Notes: generated by a model from the letters alone, not told the origin. A stretch of 64,000 nucleotides of DNA from Glycomyces sambucus (GCF_900102815.1 NZ_FNGF01000009.1:1-64000), one strand, 5' to 3'. Positions 35,045 to 44,393 are shown, counted from the first letter of the stretch. Numbers and translations are program-made.

Positions 35045-35147
35045 GGAGACCTCTCTGGACGCTGCCGGGGGCGTCGTTGCGGTCCTCGGAGCGGGCCGCG
35101 CGAGCCGGAGGAGATGATGGGGATCGCGGTGAGGGTCCACACACCAT

Positions 35148-35180
35148 ACATCTATGTTCATCGATGTGCAAGCGCTCCCA
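35148..35180. promoter_or_regulatory. Operator candidates upstream of the CE1-CBM2 gene
   Basis: acatctatg-tt-catcgatgt (35148-35167) is an inverted repeat with one mismatch. It runs into tgcaagcgctccca (35167-35180), which matches 12 of 14 positions of the actinobacterial CebR box TGGGAGCGCTCCCA. Cello-oligosaccharide-responsive control of the esterase gene would fit its function. Confidence 0.5.
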
Positions 35181-35241
35181 AAGCGCCCTGGGCCGGTACC
35201 GGAAAGCGCGAGGCCGCCCGGCGCGTCGGCGTCGGGAACGG

Positions 35242-35268
35242 CCGAGCCGCCCGCGCCGGGCGGCTCGG
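35242..35268. terminator. Hairpin terminator
   Basis: Perfect 12-base arms 35242-35253 and 35257-35268 around cgc, just past the end of the LysE-family gene. Confidence 0.75.
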
Positions 35269-35276
35269 AGCACCGG

Positions 35277-35912
35277 TCAGGCGCGCTCGCCAGCCGCGGC
35301 GGCGATGCCCAGGCCGATCAGGGCGGTGCCGCCCGTGTTGGCGAGGATGCGCTTGGGGCGCGGGCGGCGGAAGACGTCGCGCGCGGCCGAGGCCACCAGG
35401 CCCCACACCGAGTCGCACGCCGCCGCGAGGACCGCGAACGTGCCACCGAGGACGAGCATCTGCACCGTCGCCGAGCCCGAGGCCGGGTCCACGAACTGCG
35501 GCAGGATCGCCAGGAAGAACAGGATCGACTTCGGGTTGAGCAGCCCCACCAGGAAGCCCTCCGCCACGGTCGCGAGCGTCCGCTTCGGCGCCGCCGGCTC
35601 GTCGTCGGCCGGCCCCATCAGGCCCTTCCGGTCCCGGAGCGCCTTGACGCCCAGGTAGACCAGGTACGCCGCGCCCGCGTACTTCACGATCGCGAACGCC
35701 AGCGCCGACTCGCTGATCAGCGCCCCCAGCCCCACCGCCGCGAGCGCCGACGCGCAGAACGTCCCGGCCGCGTTCCCCCACGCGGTGAGCACCGCCTGCC
35801 GCCGACCGTAGATGAGCGCCCGGCTGATGGTGAACATGACCGAGGGCCCCGGGATGAGGATCAGGACGAGCGAGGCGGCGACGAACGCCAGGAAGTGCGC
35901 GGTATCCGACAT
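35277..35912 (-). CDS. LysE/RhtB-family amino-acid exporter
   Basis: A 211-residue inner-membrane protein with six hydrophobic segments. LILIPGPSVMFTISRAL near the N terminus and GFLVGLLNPKSILFFLAILPQF are the LysE/RhtB signatures. The family exports amino acids or derivatives by proton antiport. ATG 35912 is preferred to the in-frame ATG 35948 because it begins at the conserved first helix. The gene is alone and divergent from the large membrane protein gene. Confidence 0.88.
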   Translation of the reverse strand: MSDTAHFLAFVAASLVLILIPGPSVMFTISRALIYGRRQAVLTAWGNAAGTFCASALAAVGLGALISESALAFAIVKYAGAAYLVYLGVKALRDRKGLMGPADDEPAAPKRTLATVAEGFLVGLLNPKSILFFLAILPQFVDPASGSATVQMLVLGGTFAVLAAACDSVWGLVASAARDVFRRPRPKRILANTGGTALIGLGIAAAAGERA

Positions 35913-36175
35913 GACCCGATCAAAGCACCCGGGCGGCGCGGCGCGCAACGCGATTGCGGTACGTGGGAGTCACCACAGCAATCGATTGCCCTTCTCGACT
36001 CCGATGCCGCGTCGGCGGCAATGCGGTCACAGTGCGGGCTCCGAATCGACTTCCCAGTTCACATGCGTCAAACGAGTCCCAATAGGAGTCTCTTGTAGTC
36101 GCCACCGCGCGATTCGCCCCGGAGTCCGCGTGATACAGAGTTCTCCTACATCCCTCATCATCCGCAGGAGCCCCC

Positions 36176-37837
36176 ATGGCCCTTCCCCCGGGAGCGGGGA
36201 CGCCGCCCCCCGACGACGCCACCCTCTCGTTCCAGCAGGTGCAGCCGCGCTGGCCGCTGCCGCCTCCGCCGGCCACGCAGTTCCCGCCGCCGCCCCAAGT
36301 GCAGCCACGCAGCGACGCGGCCCGCGGGGCGGGCGGTTTCACACTGCTGTTGATCCCATTGGCCGCCTTGGTGATCGCGTACGTGCTGCCGACGATCCGG
36401 ACGGTGCAGCTGAGCACGCAGGCGGGCATCGGCCTCGACGGGCTCGATGATGTCGGTGGTGCGAACTACGATCGGATCGCCGAGGAAGGACTGTTCTGGG
36501 ACGGGGTCGCACACCTCCTGGGACCGACCGGACTGCTGGTCCTCGGCGGGGCCGTCATCGCGCCGATGCTCGCGCTCCTGATCCACCGGGCCGGGCCCGC
36601 CGTCCGCGCGGTGTCCCGCGTGGCCTGGACGCTCGCGGCGCTCTCGTTCGCGCCCGCGGCCTTGACCACCGCGTGGCTCATCGAGCGCGTCGTCAGCGAG
36701 CGCGACACCGAGGCGACGGTCTACGACTGGCCGCTGCTCGTCTCCGGCGTCGTCATCGGCACCGGCGTCCTGGCCTGCCTCGCGGCCCTGCGCGGGGAGG
36801 GCAGGCGGACCGGCGCGCTCGCGGCGACCGCGGGCCTGACCGCGATCGCGCTGGCCGCCGTCGCGCTCCAGACGTTCGCGTACGGCACGATCAGCGGCCT
36901 GCCCGCCGAGGCGCCCGTGCCGCTGCGGCAGGTCTTCGAAGGCGTGCGCACCGGCCTCGACGTCGGCCTCGGCACCGCGAAGTCCGTGCTGCTCCTGGTG
37001 ATCCTCGCGGTCCTCGGGATCGGCGCGGCGGTCCTCTTCGCCGCCGCGCGCGTGCGCATCGACGCCGAACCGGAGCCGACCGAGCCGGCCTCGGCCCGCG
37101 CGGCCGCCGCGATCCCCGCACTCGCGGTGCTCCTCATCGCGCTCGCGGCCGTCGGCTACTTCCTGCTGCCGTGGCTCACCCGCATCGGCGAGGGCGCCGC
37201 CCAGCCCGTCGACCAGTGGTTCCTCATCCGCCGCACCTGGGGCCCGCCGCTGGTCACCACCGGCATCGCCCTCCTCGCGGCCGCGGCCGGCGGCTTCGCG
37301 GTCGGGGCGCTGCGGCCCCTGGGCGACGCCTCGCGCTGGCTCCTGCTGCCGTTCGCGCCCTGGCTGTTCGTGGGCACCGGCCCCCTCGCGGCCGCGCACC
37401 TCCAGGCGGTCGCCGACGAGGGGGAGTGGGTCGTCATCGGCTCGTTCCCGCCCCGCGCGTGGATCGCGATCCCGCTGCTGTTCCTGTTCACGGCCCTGTG
37501 CTGGGGCCTGGAGGACCGCCGCCGCGCCGCCGTCGAGCACGGGGTCCCGCGGGGGGCGGCGAAGGGCGCGTTCCTCAAGGCCGCCCTGCCGTTCGCGCTC
37601 CTGGCCGCGATGGTCCTGCTCCTGGTCCACGTGCAGGACCTGTTCTGGAGCCAGCTCACCTACCAGGACATGCTCAGCTCCGGCGTCATGGTCCACGCCC
37701 TGGCGAACCTGGAGTTCGAGGACTCGGGCGTCGGGTACGGGTTCCCGCTCCCGGTCCTCATCCCGTACGCGCTGGCCGCGGTCGCCCTCGCGGTCTGGTA
37801 CCTGCCGCGCCTGGCCGTGCGCACCGGGCGGCCGTAG
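36176..37837 (+). CDS. Large polytopic membrane protein, possibly permease-related
   Basis: A 553-residue membrane protein. A Pro-rich cytoplasmic N terminus (residues 1-50) precedes about ten hydrophobic segments. The order is helix, long loop with WDGVAHLLG, several helices, then a second half with YFLLPWLTRIGEG and LFWSQLTYQDM. The first and last parts recall extracytoplasmic loops of sugar ABC permeases, but the conserved EAA cytoplasmic loop is not visible, so it is not a standard permease. Function unknown. caggag is seven bases before ATG 36176. Confidence 0.65.
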   Translation: MALPPGAGTPPPDDATLSFQQVQPRWPLPPPPATQFPPPPQVQPRSDAARGAGGFTLLLIPLAALVIAYVLPTIRTVQLSTQAGIGLDGLDDVGGANYDRIAEEGLFWDGVAHLLGPTGLLVLGGAVIAPMLALLIHRAGPAVRAVSRVAWTLAALSFAPAALTTAWLIERVVSERDTEATVYDWPLLVSGVVIGTGVLACLAALRGEGRRTGALAATAGLTAIALAAVALQTFAYGTISGLPAEAPVPLRQVFEGVRTGLDVGLGTAKSVLLLVILAVLGIGAAVLFAAARVRIDAEPEPTEPASARAAAAIPALAVLLIALAAVGYFLLPWLTRIGEGAAQPVDQWFLIRRTWGPPLVTTGIALLAAAAGGFAVGALRPLGDASRWLLLPFAPWLFVGTGPLAAAHLQAVADEGEWVVIGSFPPRAWIAIPLLFLFTALCWGLEDRRRAAVEHGVPRGAAKGAFLKAALPFALLAAMVLLLVHVQDLFWSQLTYQDMLSSGVMVHALANLEFEDSGVGYGFPLPVLIPYALAAVALAVWYLPRLAVRTGRP

Positions 37838-37847
37838 AAACGCGGAA

Positions 37848-37873
37848 CGGGGGCCGGCTTGCCTCGGCCCCCG
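37848..37873. terminator. Hairpin terminator between convergent genes
   Basis: Nine-base arms cgggggccg and cggcccccg around an eight-base loop, between genes ending at 37837 and 37898. Confidence 0.7.
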
Positions 37874-37897
37874 CTTCGTGCGTTCGGTTCTCGCCGT

Positions 37898-38440
37898 TCA
37901 GTTCCGGACGAACTCGATGTCGTGGAAGCGCCCGGCGGACGAGTCGTAGTGGAGCCGCGCGCCCTCCATGTACCCGAACAGGGGGCCCCATTCGTCGTGC
38001 TCGGCCTCGGGGAAGAGCGCTACGAGCCCGCATTCGATGTGGCCGCCGTGCCCGATGACCAGGGCCGCGTCCCCGGGACCGAGGGGCGCGAGGAGTTCGG
38101 ACCACTGGCGGGCGAGCGCGTGCGAGTAGTCGCTGACCGCGCTGCCGCGGCGCCCGACGAGGCGCGCGAGCCGTGTGAACGGGGCGCCGACGTCGTGGGT
38201 GGCGGCCTGGGACTCCTGGAGGAACGCGTTCACGTTGTGGAGGGTCGGGAGTTCGACGGTGACCGCGAATCCCATGGCGATGGCGGTCTCGCGCGCCCGC
38301 GGGGCGACGCTGGTGGCCACGGTCTGGAAGGGGCCCATGAGGGTGCCGGACCATCGGGCCAGCTCGACCCCCTCCTGCGAGAGGTGGACGGCCTCGTCGC
38401 CGTTGCGCTTGCTGTGCCGTCGGATCTCGAGCATGGGCAT
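37898..38440 (-). CDS. Histidine phosphatase-family (phosphoglycerate mutase-like) protein
   Basis: A 180-residue protein. The catalytic RHS motif is in LEIRRHSKRNGD at the N terminus (histidine phosphatases have RHG), and the second catalytic His is in IGHGGHIEC. VAPRARETAIAMG supplies the second arginine region. The family hydrolyses phosphomonoesters; here the substrate is unknown. I chose ATG 38440, with agaagaga upstream, so that the motif begins near residue 8 as usual; ATG 38434 is two codons further in. Confidence 0.78.
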   Translation of the reverse strand: MPMLEIRRHSKRNGDEAVHLSQEGVELARWSGTLMGPFQTVATSVAPRARETAIAMGFAVTVELPTLHNVNAFLQESQAATHDVGAPFTRLARLVGRRGSAVSDYSHALARQWSELLAPLGPGDAALVIGHGGHIECGLVALFPEAEHDEWGPLFGYMEGARLHYDSSAGRFHDIEFVRN

Positions 38441-38594
38441 AGGCGGTCTCTTCTCTTCTCGAACACGCTGCACAGCGGTGGAGCGTGTGGTGCGCCGGCG
38501 GTCCGCATCGAGCCTACTGGGCTCCGGCGATGCCGGCCGCAGGTGGCTGCGTGACCTAGGTCAAGAGTCGGTTCGGTCTGCGCCCCAGCGGGAT

Positions 38595-39422
38595 CTAGGG
38601 CTTGACGGCGATCGCGGCCATCTGGGTCCGCTCGTACGGCTCCATGTCCGCGAACTCGGGGACGGCGCGCCCGGGGTCCTCCGGGTACCACCGCGAGACG
38701 AACTCCAGGCCGGGCGCGACCAGCGGCATCCCGAGGAAGTGCCGCTCCAGGCGCTCGACGGGGCGGCACCAGCCGTTCCCGAGCGATTCGAGGCAGGCGC
38801 GCGAGAGCGCGTGCTGGGCCGGGTCGCCGGTGTCGGGCCAGGAGGTGATGAACAGGTGCGAGCCGGAGGCGAGGGGCTCCATGAGGGCCGCGATGATGTC
38901 GTCGGGGTGCTCGTCCTCGGCGATCTGCATGATCATGCCGATGAGCATGAGCCCGACGGGCCGGTCGAAGTCGAGGGCGGCGCGCACCTCGGGGTTGGCG
39001 AGGACGCCAGCGGGGTCGCGCAGGTCGGCGGTGACCACGGTGGTGGTGCGGTCGTCGGCGAGCAGGGCGCGGCCGTGGGAGAGGACCATCGGGTCGTTGT
39101 CGACGTAGACCACGCGCGCTTCGGGGTTGATCTCCTGGGCGGCCTCGTGGGTGTTCTGCTTCGTGGGCAGGCCGCAGCCGATGTCGAGGAGCTGGTCGAT
39201 CCCGGCGCTGCGGACCATGTACTGGACGCCGCGCACCAGGGCGGTCCGGTTGAGGATCGCGCACTCGCGGGCCTGGGGGATGTGGTGCAGGAAGACCTCG
39301 GCGGCCTCGCGGTCGGCCTTGAAGTTGTCCCTGCCGCCGAGGATGGCGTCGTAGACCCGAGCGGTCGAGGGCACGTCGGGATCGATCCCCGGCGGAGGCC
39401 ATTCGGGGGCTGCTTCGTTCAC
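38595..39422 (-). CDS. DUF574-type S-adenosyl methyltransferase
   Basis: A 275-residue methyltransferase of the actinobacterial DUF574 group. PSTARVYDAILGGRDNF is the family N-terminal signature, LLDIGCGLPT the SAM-binding loop, VVYVDNDPMVL the second strand, and TADLRDP the third. These proteins are numerous in streptomycetes and their relatives and lack a known substrate. The start is GTG 39422. The gene is alone and divergent from the MarR gene. Confidence 0.9.
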   Translation of the reverse strand: MNEAAPEWPPPGIDPDVPSTARVYDAILGGRDNFKADREAAEVFLHHIPQARECAILNRTALVRGVQYMVRSAGIDQLLDIGCGLPTKQNTHEAAQEINPEARVVYVDNDPMVLSHGRALLADDRTTTVVTADLRDPAGVLANPEVRAALDFDRPVGLMLIGMIMQIAEDEHPDDIIAALMEPLASGSHLFITSWPDTGDPAQHALSRACLESLGNGWCRPVERLERHFLGMPLVAPGLEFVSRWYPEDPGRAVPEFADMEPYERTQMAAIAVKP

Positions 39423-39646
39423 GGCAATCCAATCGGCGCTGAATGGGCGGTTCTCAGGGGGATCAGGCGCATCGCGGCGGGCGGGCGCGGCGCAGCCGGG
39501 GAGGTCGGGCGACGGGTCGACCTCGGACGGTCCCGCCGCCGGTGCGGGACGTGGCTAAAGCCTACGCCATCACTTCCGAAAAAACGAAGGACGCTCCCCG
39601 GAGAGGGGTAGGTAAACGGACCGGGGGTGCGATGCCCCTCCCCAGT

Positions 39647-39690
39647 GGTGTCCGACGACACCGGCACCGGCTCTGGCCTCGCAGTATGCT
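39647..39690 (+). promoter_or_regulatory. MarR gene promoter region with inverted repeat
   Basis: The -10 hexamer TATGCT (39685-39690) ends six bases before ATG 39697, giving a leaderless transcript. The perfect inverted repeat ggtgtc-cgac-gacacc (39647-39662) covers the expected -35 position and may be an autoregulatory operator. Confidence 0.5.
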
Positions 39691-39696
39691 TGCGGG

Positions 39697-40185
39697 ATGG
39701 AGGAATACGAGGGCGGACCGATGGGCATGGGCACCGCGCTGGTGCGCACGGCGTTCCTCGTCGACGCCGTCTACGCCGACGCCGTCCGCCACTTCGACCT
39801 CACCGTCCCCCAGGCCCAGCTCCTGTGCGTGATCATGGCCCGGCCCTTCGGCATGTTCGAGCTCGCGAAGACCCTCGGGCTCGCCAAGTCGAGCATCTCC
39901 GGGCTCGTGGACCGCTGCGAGAAGCGCGACCTGGTGCGCCGCGAGAGCGACCCCGGGGACGGCCGGGCCGCGCGGGTCGCGCTGACCGCCAAGGGCGCCC
40001 AGCTCGCCGACGAGTTCCACGACGACGTCACCCGCCGGGTCGCCGAGCTGCCGCTGAGCCTGTCCGAGGCCGAGCGCGCGACCCTGGTCGACCTGCTCGG
40101 CCGCGTCGTGGTCGACAACCAGGTGCCGCCGGTCTTCACCGAGTGCCCGGCCTCCCAGGGCTGCACCGAGTCCGGCGGGTCCTGA
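39697..40185 (+). CDS. MarR-family transcriptional regulator
   Basis: A 162-residue winged-helix regulator. LAKTLGLAKSSISGLVDRCEKRDLVRR is the recognition helix and flank, and DPGDGRAARVALTAKG the wing. Four cysteines (Cys44, Cys74, Cys150, Cys156) are present, two of them in the C-terminal CPASQGC, which could allow thiol-based redox sensing. It is convergent with an FAD/NAD(P) oxidoreductase gene whose promoter carries two strong palindromes; regulation of that gene is an inference from proximity. Confidence 0.87.
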   Translation: MEEYEGGPMGMGTALVRTAFLVDAVYADAVRHFDLTVPQAQLLCVIMARPFGMFELAKTLGLAKSSISGLVDRCEKRDLVRRESDPGDGRAARVALTAKGAQLADEFHDDVTRRVAELPLSLSEAERATLVDLLGRVVVDNQVPPVFTECPASQGCTESGGS

Positions 40186-40266
40186 CGCGACCGGACCCCC
40201 GCCGCGGGCCGCGACGGGGGCCCCGACCGCCGGTCCGGCGGCCGACTCAGACTCCGAGCCTGAGCC
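40186..40266. terminator. Imperfect hairpin between convergent genes
   Basis: ccccgccgcgg/ccgcgacgggg pair with one mismatch around a single g near 40197-40219; a ccgccggtccggcgg element follows. Both could end the two converging transcripts. Confidence 0.5.
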
Positions 40267-41364
40267 CTAACCGAGCCCGAACAGCTCGGCGAACTTGCCG
40301 TACATGAGGTCCCGGCCTTTCCAATCCGCCACCGAAGCGGCGTCCAGCATGGACGGTCCGGTCTCCGAGGGGATCTGGCCGACCCCGTGCTCGGGGCCGA
40401 GGGGGAGCAGCACCACCGGGACCGGCAGCGGCCGGTACTCCCGGGTCGGGGCCTCGCCGCCGACCTGCGCGATGATGTTGGCGGCCACCACCTCCGCGTG
40501 CTGCATCGCAGACCCGGCGCGTTTCTCCTCGGGCACGTCGGTGACGTCGCCGACCGCGTACACGTGCGGATGGCCGTCCACATTGAGCAGCGGCGTGACC
40601 GGGAGCTGCCCGCGCCCGTTCAGGGGCGCCAGGCCGTCGCCGAGGAACCCGGAGTTGGTGCTGACGCCGTACGCGCGGTACCAGATGTCGGCCTCCACTG
40701 ATTCGCCGCCGACGCCGGCGCGCACGTTCCCGGCCCGGCCCGGCTCCACGTCCGGCTCGGCGTCGAGGCCCGCGCCCAGGCGCACCTCCACGTCCAGCCG
40801 CTCCAGCTGCCGGTGCAGCTCGGCCCGCAGCTCCTCGGCGTACCCGGGCAGCAGCTCGGGGGCCGGGTCGACCACGGTGATCCGCTTGCCGGGCCACACG
40901 TCGCGGATCTCCCCGGCCAGCTCCAGCCCCACCGGCCCGGCCCCGGCGATGAGCACGCGATCGGCCCCGGCCAGCTCGGCGTGGGACTCCTTGAAGTGCA
41001 CGACCGCCTCGGCGGCCGCGTCGGTGCGGGTCTTCGCGGGGTACGGGTAGCCCGATCCGGTCGCCAGCACGATGTAGTCGGCCTCGACGCGCGCGCCGGA
41101 AGCGAGGGTGACGCCCCCGGCGTCGACCCCGGCGGCGTACTCGCGCACGTGGGTGCCGCGCCGCAGGAACCCGTCGTAGGGGAAGAAGATGCGCTCGGCC
41201 CACTCCTCGGGGCGGGTGAGGGCGCGGAGCGCGCCGGCGGCGTTGACGAACGCGTCCTTGGGCTCGATGAGCACCACGTCGGCGTGCTCGTCCAGGGCCT
41301 TCGCGACGGCGGCGCCGCCGTAGCCTCCGCCGACGACCGCCACGGTACGACCTTGCTGCGTCAT
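40267..41364 (-). CDS. FAD-dependent pyridine nucleotide-disulphide oxidoreductase (NDH-2/AIF-like)
   Basis: A 365-residue flavoprotein. GGGYGGAAVAKAL is the FAD-binding Rossmann motif at the N terminus, IVLATGSGYPYPA the ATG motif, AGAGPVGLELAGEI the NAD(P)H-binding motif and VYAVGDVTDV the second FAD motif. There is no redox-active CxxxxC pair and no long membrane anchor, which fits the type II NADH dehydrogenase / apoptosis-inducing-factor-like group. It probably transfers electrons from NAD(P)H to a quinone. ATG 41364 has ggaagagg upstream. Confidence 0.86.
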   Translation of the reverse strand: MTQQGRTVAVVGGGYGGAAVAKALDEHADVVLIEPKDAFVNAAGALRALTRPEEWAERIFFPYDGFLRRGTHVREYAAGVDAGGVTLASGARVEADYIVLATGSGYPYPAKTRTDAAAEAVVHFKESHAELAGADRVLIAGAGPVGLELAGEIRDVWPGKRITVVDPAPELLPGYAEELRAELHRQLERLDVEVRLGAGLDAEPDVEPGRAGNVRAGVGGESVEADIWYRAYGVSTNSGFLGDGLAPLNGRGQLPVTPLLNVDGHPHVYAVGDVTDVPEEKRAGSAMQHAEVVAANIIAQVGGEAPTREYRPLPVPVVLLPLGPEHGVGQIPSETGPSMLDAASVADWKGRDLMYGKFAELFGLG

Positions 41365-41388
41365 GGGTGTGCCTCTTCCGATAAAGTA

Positions 41389-41427
41389 GTTCGTACTACG
41401 AACCATAATAGTTCGTAGTACGAACTA
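41389..41427. promoter_or_regulatory. Twin palindromic operators flanking the oxidoreductase -10
   Basis: gttcgta-c-tacgaac (41389-41403) and tagttcgta-g-tacgaacta (41409-41427) have centres 22 bases apart, two helical turns. Between them on the minus strand lies TATTAT (41410-41405), the -10 of the oxidoreductase gene. This is a strong dimeric-repressor site, plausible for the MarR protein encoded next door. Confidence 0.8.
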
Positions 41428-41488
41428 CAAGCCTCGGGCGCGGCCGTTCCCGTGACACCGCACACGCTGAGAGTTCCGCCCGCACAAG

Positions 41489-41517
41489 GTGACACGGCGC
41501 CAGAACTCCGATACCTT
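41489..41517 (+). promoter_or_regulatory. Promoter of the MalY/PatB gene, leaderless
   Basis: GTGACA (41489-41494), a 17-base spacer and TACCTT (41512-41517) are followed six bases later by ATG 41524. The -35 matches five of six consensus positions. Confidence 0.7.
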
Positions 41518-41523
41518 CTGTGC

Positions 41524-42702
41524 ATGAGCGCGACCACCCATGCCTCGAACGAGCTGCCCGACAACCCGCTCCGGCAGCTCACTCTCGACCAGCTCCGCCA
41601 GCGCACCAGCGAGAAATGGCGCCGCTACGACCCCGACGTGCTGCCCCTGTGGGTCGCCGAGATGGACGTCCGCCTGGCCGAGCCGATCGCCAAGGCCGTC
41701 ACCGACGCGATCGCCGCCGGCGACACCGGCTACCCCTCGGGCACCGGCTACGCCGAGGCCGTCGCGGCCTTCGCCGCCGAGCGCTGGCACTGGACCGACC
41801 TCGAGCCCGACCGCGTCCGCACGGTGCCCGACATCATGCTCGGCGTGGTAGAGATGCTCAAGGCCGTCACCGGGCCCGGCGACGCGATCGTCGTCAACAG
41901 CCCCGTGTACCCGCCGTTCCACCTCTTCCCGGTCTTCAACGACCGCAGGGTGATCGAGGCCCCGCTGGGCGCGGACCAGCGCATCGACTTCGCCGCCCTC
42001 GCCGCGGCCTTCGAGCTCGCGCTCGGGCGCGGCGGGCGCGCCGCGTACCTGCTGTGCCACCCGCACAACCCGACCGGGACCGTCCACACCAGATCCGAGC
42101 TCGAGCGGGTCGCGCGCCTTGCCGCCGATTACGGCGTGCGGGTCGTGGCCGACGAGGCGCACGCGCCGCTCGTGGCCCCCGGCACCCGCTTCGTCCCCTA
42201 CCTGACGGTGGCCGGCGGCGAGGCCGGCCTGGCGCTGACCTCGGCGGCCAAGGCGTGGAACCTCCCCGGGCTCCGCGGCGCCGTCGCGATGGCCGGGACG
42301 GACGCCCGCGCCGACCTCGCGCGCATGCCCGAGAAGATGGCCGTCAGCATCAGCCACCTCGGCTCGATCGCCCACACCGCCGCGTTCCGCGAGGGCGGGC
42401 CCTGGCTCGACGCGCTCCTGGCAGGGCTCGACGAGAACCGCCGCCTCCTCGCCGACCTCCTGGCCGACCGGCTCCCCGACGTGCGGTACCGGCCCGAGCC
42501 GGGCACGTACCTCGCCTGGCTCGACTGCCGCGCCCTCGGGCTCGGCGACGACCCGGCCGCGGTGTTCATGGAGAAGGGCCGCGTCGCGCTCAACTCCGGG
42601 CTCCCGTTCGGGACCGGCGGCGCGGGCCACGTGCGGCTCAACTACGCGACCTCGCCGGAGATTCTGGCCGAGGCCGTCGACCGCATGGCCGCCGCGCTCT
42701 GA
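41524..42702 (+). CDS. MalY/PatB-type aminotransferase (cystathionine beta-lyase)
   Basis: A 392-residue PLP enzyme of fold type [11 protein letters not shown] near the N terminus, [31 protein letters not shown] and the PLP-binding Lys in [12 protein letters not shown] are MalY/PatB signatures. C-terminal [10 protein letters not shown] and RLNYATS hold the carboxylate-binding Arg region. Such enzymes cleave cystathionine or cysteine S-conjugates at the C-S bond, releasing pyruvate and ammonia. It is divergent from the oxidoreductase gene. Confidence 0.9.
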   Translation: MSATTHASNELPDNPLRQLTLDQLRQRTSEKWRRYDPDVLPLWVAEMDVRLAEPIAKAVTDAIAAGDTGYPSGTGYAEAVAAFAAERWHWTDLEPDRVRTVPDIMLGVVEMLKAVTGPGDAIVVNSPVYPPFHLFPVFNDRRVIEAPLGADQRIDFAALAAAFELALGRGGRAAYLLCHPHNPTGTVHTRSELERVARLAADYGVRVVADEAHAPLVAPGTRFVPYLTVAGGEAGLALTSAAKAWNLPGLRGAVAMAGTDARADLARMPEKMAVSISHLGSIAHTAAFREGGPWLDALLAGLDENRRLLADLLADRLPDVRYRPEPGTYLAWLDCRALGLGDDPAAVFMEKGRVALNSGLPFGTGGAGHVRLNYATSPEILAEAVDRMAAAL

Positions 42703-42750
42703 CGCGGCGCCCGCGCCGACCCGGAACTGACAACGCAGACAATCTTCACA

Positions 42751-42764
42751 TTACTGTTCGGTAA
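42751..42764. promoter_or_regulatory. Inverted repeat TTACTGTTCGGTAA upstream of the GDSL-lectin gene
   Basis: Arms ttac/gtaa with a g-nn-c core. It closely resembles the element at 55141-55154. It lies about 60 bases before ATG 42825, suggesting a TetR-type operator. Confidence 0.5.
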
Positions 42765-42824
42765 CGGTAGTCTCACCACTACGGGCCATCGACGGCCATC
42801 CATGTTTCCGAACAGGAGACTGCC

Positions 42825-44393
42825 ATGTCCAACCCCCGGAGACGAGCGGCCGCGGCGGTACTCGCCGCGGCGCTCACCGCCCTCACCCTGACCACCGCGC
42901 TCCCGGCCCAGGCCCAGCAGCGCCCCGACATCGTCCCGCTCCCCGCCGGCCTCGAAGCCGTCCGCGCCGCCGAGGCCGAGGCCCTGTACGGCGACCCCGG
43001 CATCCGCCCCCTCGACGACCGCCAGACCTCCCTGGTCGCCATGGGCGACAGCGAGATCTCCGGCGAAGGCGTCGGCAACTACGACCCGGACACCCACCGC
43101 GACGGCAACTGGTGCGACCGCTCCTACGACCAGGCGCTCTTCCGCGCCGGCATCGAGAGCGACGTCCAGTACAACGTCTCCTGCTCCGGCGGCGCCTCCC
43201 CGCACCTCGTCGAGGGCTCCGGCGCCACCCAGTGGGACGAGCTCAACCAGGGCGACAACCTCGCGATCAAGGCCCGCAACACCCACGTCAAGCTCGTGTG
43301 GATCGTGGTGGGCGCCAACGACGAGGGCGGCATCCAGTTCGGACCCACCGCCACGGAGTGCGTCACCAACCGCATCCTGTTCCTCGGCCCCTGCTGGGAC
43401 GAGCACACCGAGGACTGGGAGGCCCGCGTCGAGGTCACCGAGGACGGGGTCGAGACCGCGATCGACGCGGTCCGCCAGACCATGACCGACGCCGGCTACC
43501 TCGCCGCCGACTACGACATGGTCGTCATGTCCTACCCCAGCCCCGGCGGCCCCGACGTGGAGGACAACCCGGACTTCCCCGGCTGGTACTCCGGCGGGTG
43601 CCTGCTCTACCTCGCCGACGCGGCCTTCGCGCGCAACAAGGCCGTGCCCCTGTTCGAAGACGGCGTCCGCGACGCCGCGCTCGGCAAGGGCGTGCGGTAC
43701 CTCAACGCGCAGCGCCTCTTCGACGGGCACGGCGTCTGCGAGGCCCAGCCGTGGGCCCGCGGCGTGTACGTCGAGGTCGGCGTCCTGCCCTCCGAGCACG
43801 CGTTCCGGCAGTCCCTGCACCCCAACTACCTCGGGCACGGGGCCTTCGCCGAGTGCATCACCGACTTCTACGACCACCCCGACTGGGAGACCGCCACCTG
43901 CGTCGACCCGGCGAGCACGAACAACGCCGTGCTCTACGAAGGGCTCTTCGAGTTCCAGGACCTCAGGCACACCGGCACCGGGCTCTGCGTGGACGCCGAG
44001 GGCTACGACTCGCGCAACGGCACCGACCTCGTCTCCTGGGGCTGCCACGGCGGCCGCAACCAGGGCTTCTGGTACGACGCCGCGCAGCGCTCGCTGCACG
44101 TGGAGCTCTCGCACGACCGCTGCGTCGACGTCGAGGGCGGCCGCGTCCGGGCCGGCACCGCGCTCGTCCTGTGGGACTGCCACGGCGGCCTGAACCAGGA
44201 GTTCACCATGGACGCCAACGGGATCCACCCCGCCGGACACGCCGACCTGTGCCTCGGGTTCAGCAGCGCCGCGACCGGATCGAACCTGGTCCTCACCTCC
44301 TGCGGCACCGCAACGATCAAGCCCGCCGCGCGGAACTACGCCGACCCGGTCGGCTACGGTTACGACGACTGGATCGGCTCCAGCGTCTACTAG
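42825..44393 (+). CDS. Secreted SGNH/GDSL esterase-lipase with ricin-type lectin domain
   Basis: A 522-residue secreted protein. A signal peptide of about 30 residues ends PAQAQ. The SGNH domain (about 65-350) has block I AMGDSEISGEG with nucleophile Ser, Gly in CSGGAS, Asn in VVGANDEGG, and the block V His in SLHPNYLGH. A beta-trefoil lectin (about 370-510) has three C-x-D/G repeats with NQGF and NQEF motifs. Esters of carbohydrates or lipids are likely substrates. caggag precedes the ATG. Confidence 0.86.
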   Translation: MSNPRRRAAAAVLAAALTALTLTTALPAQAQQRPDIVPLPAGLEAVRAAEAEALYGDPGIRPLDDRQTSLVAMGDSEISGEGVGNYDPDTHRDGNWCDRSYDQALFRAGIESDVQYNVSCSGGASPHLVEGSGATQWDELNQGDNLAIKARNTHVKLVWIVVGANDEGGIQFGPTATECVTNRILFLGPCWDEHTEDWEARVEVTEDGVETAIDAVRQTMTDAGYLAADYDMVVMSYPSPGGPDVEDNPDFPGWYSGGCLLYLADAAFARNKAVPLFEDGVRDAALGKGVRYLNAQRLFDGHGVCEAQPWARGVYVEVGVLPSEHAFRQSLHPNYLGHGAFAECITDFYDHPDWETATCVDPASTNNAVLYEGLFEFQDLRHTGTGLCVDAEGYDSRNGTDLVSWGCHGGRNQGFWYDAAQRSLHVELSHDRCVDVEGGRVRAGTALVLWDCHGGLNQEFTMDANGIHPAGHADLCLGFSSAATGSNLVLTSCGTATIKPAARNYADPVGYGYDDWIGSSVY

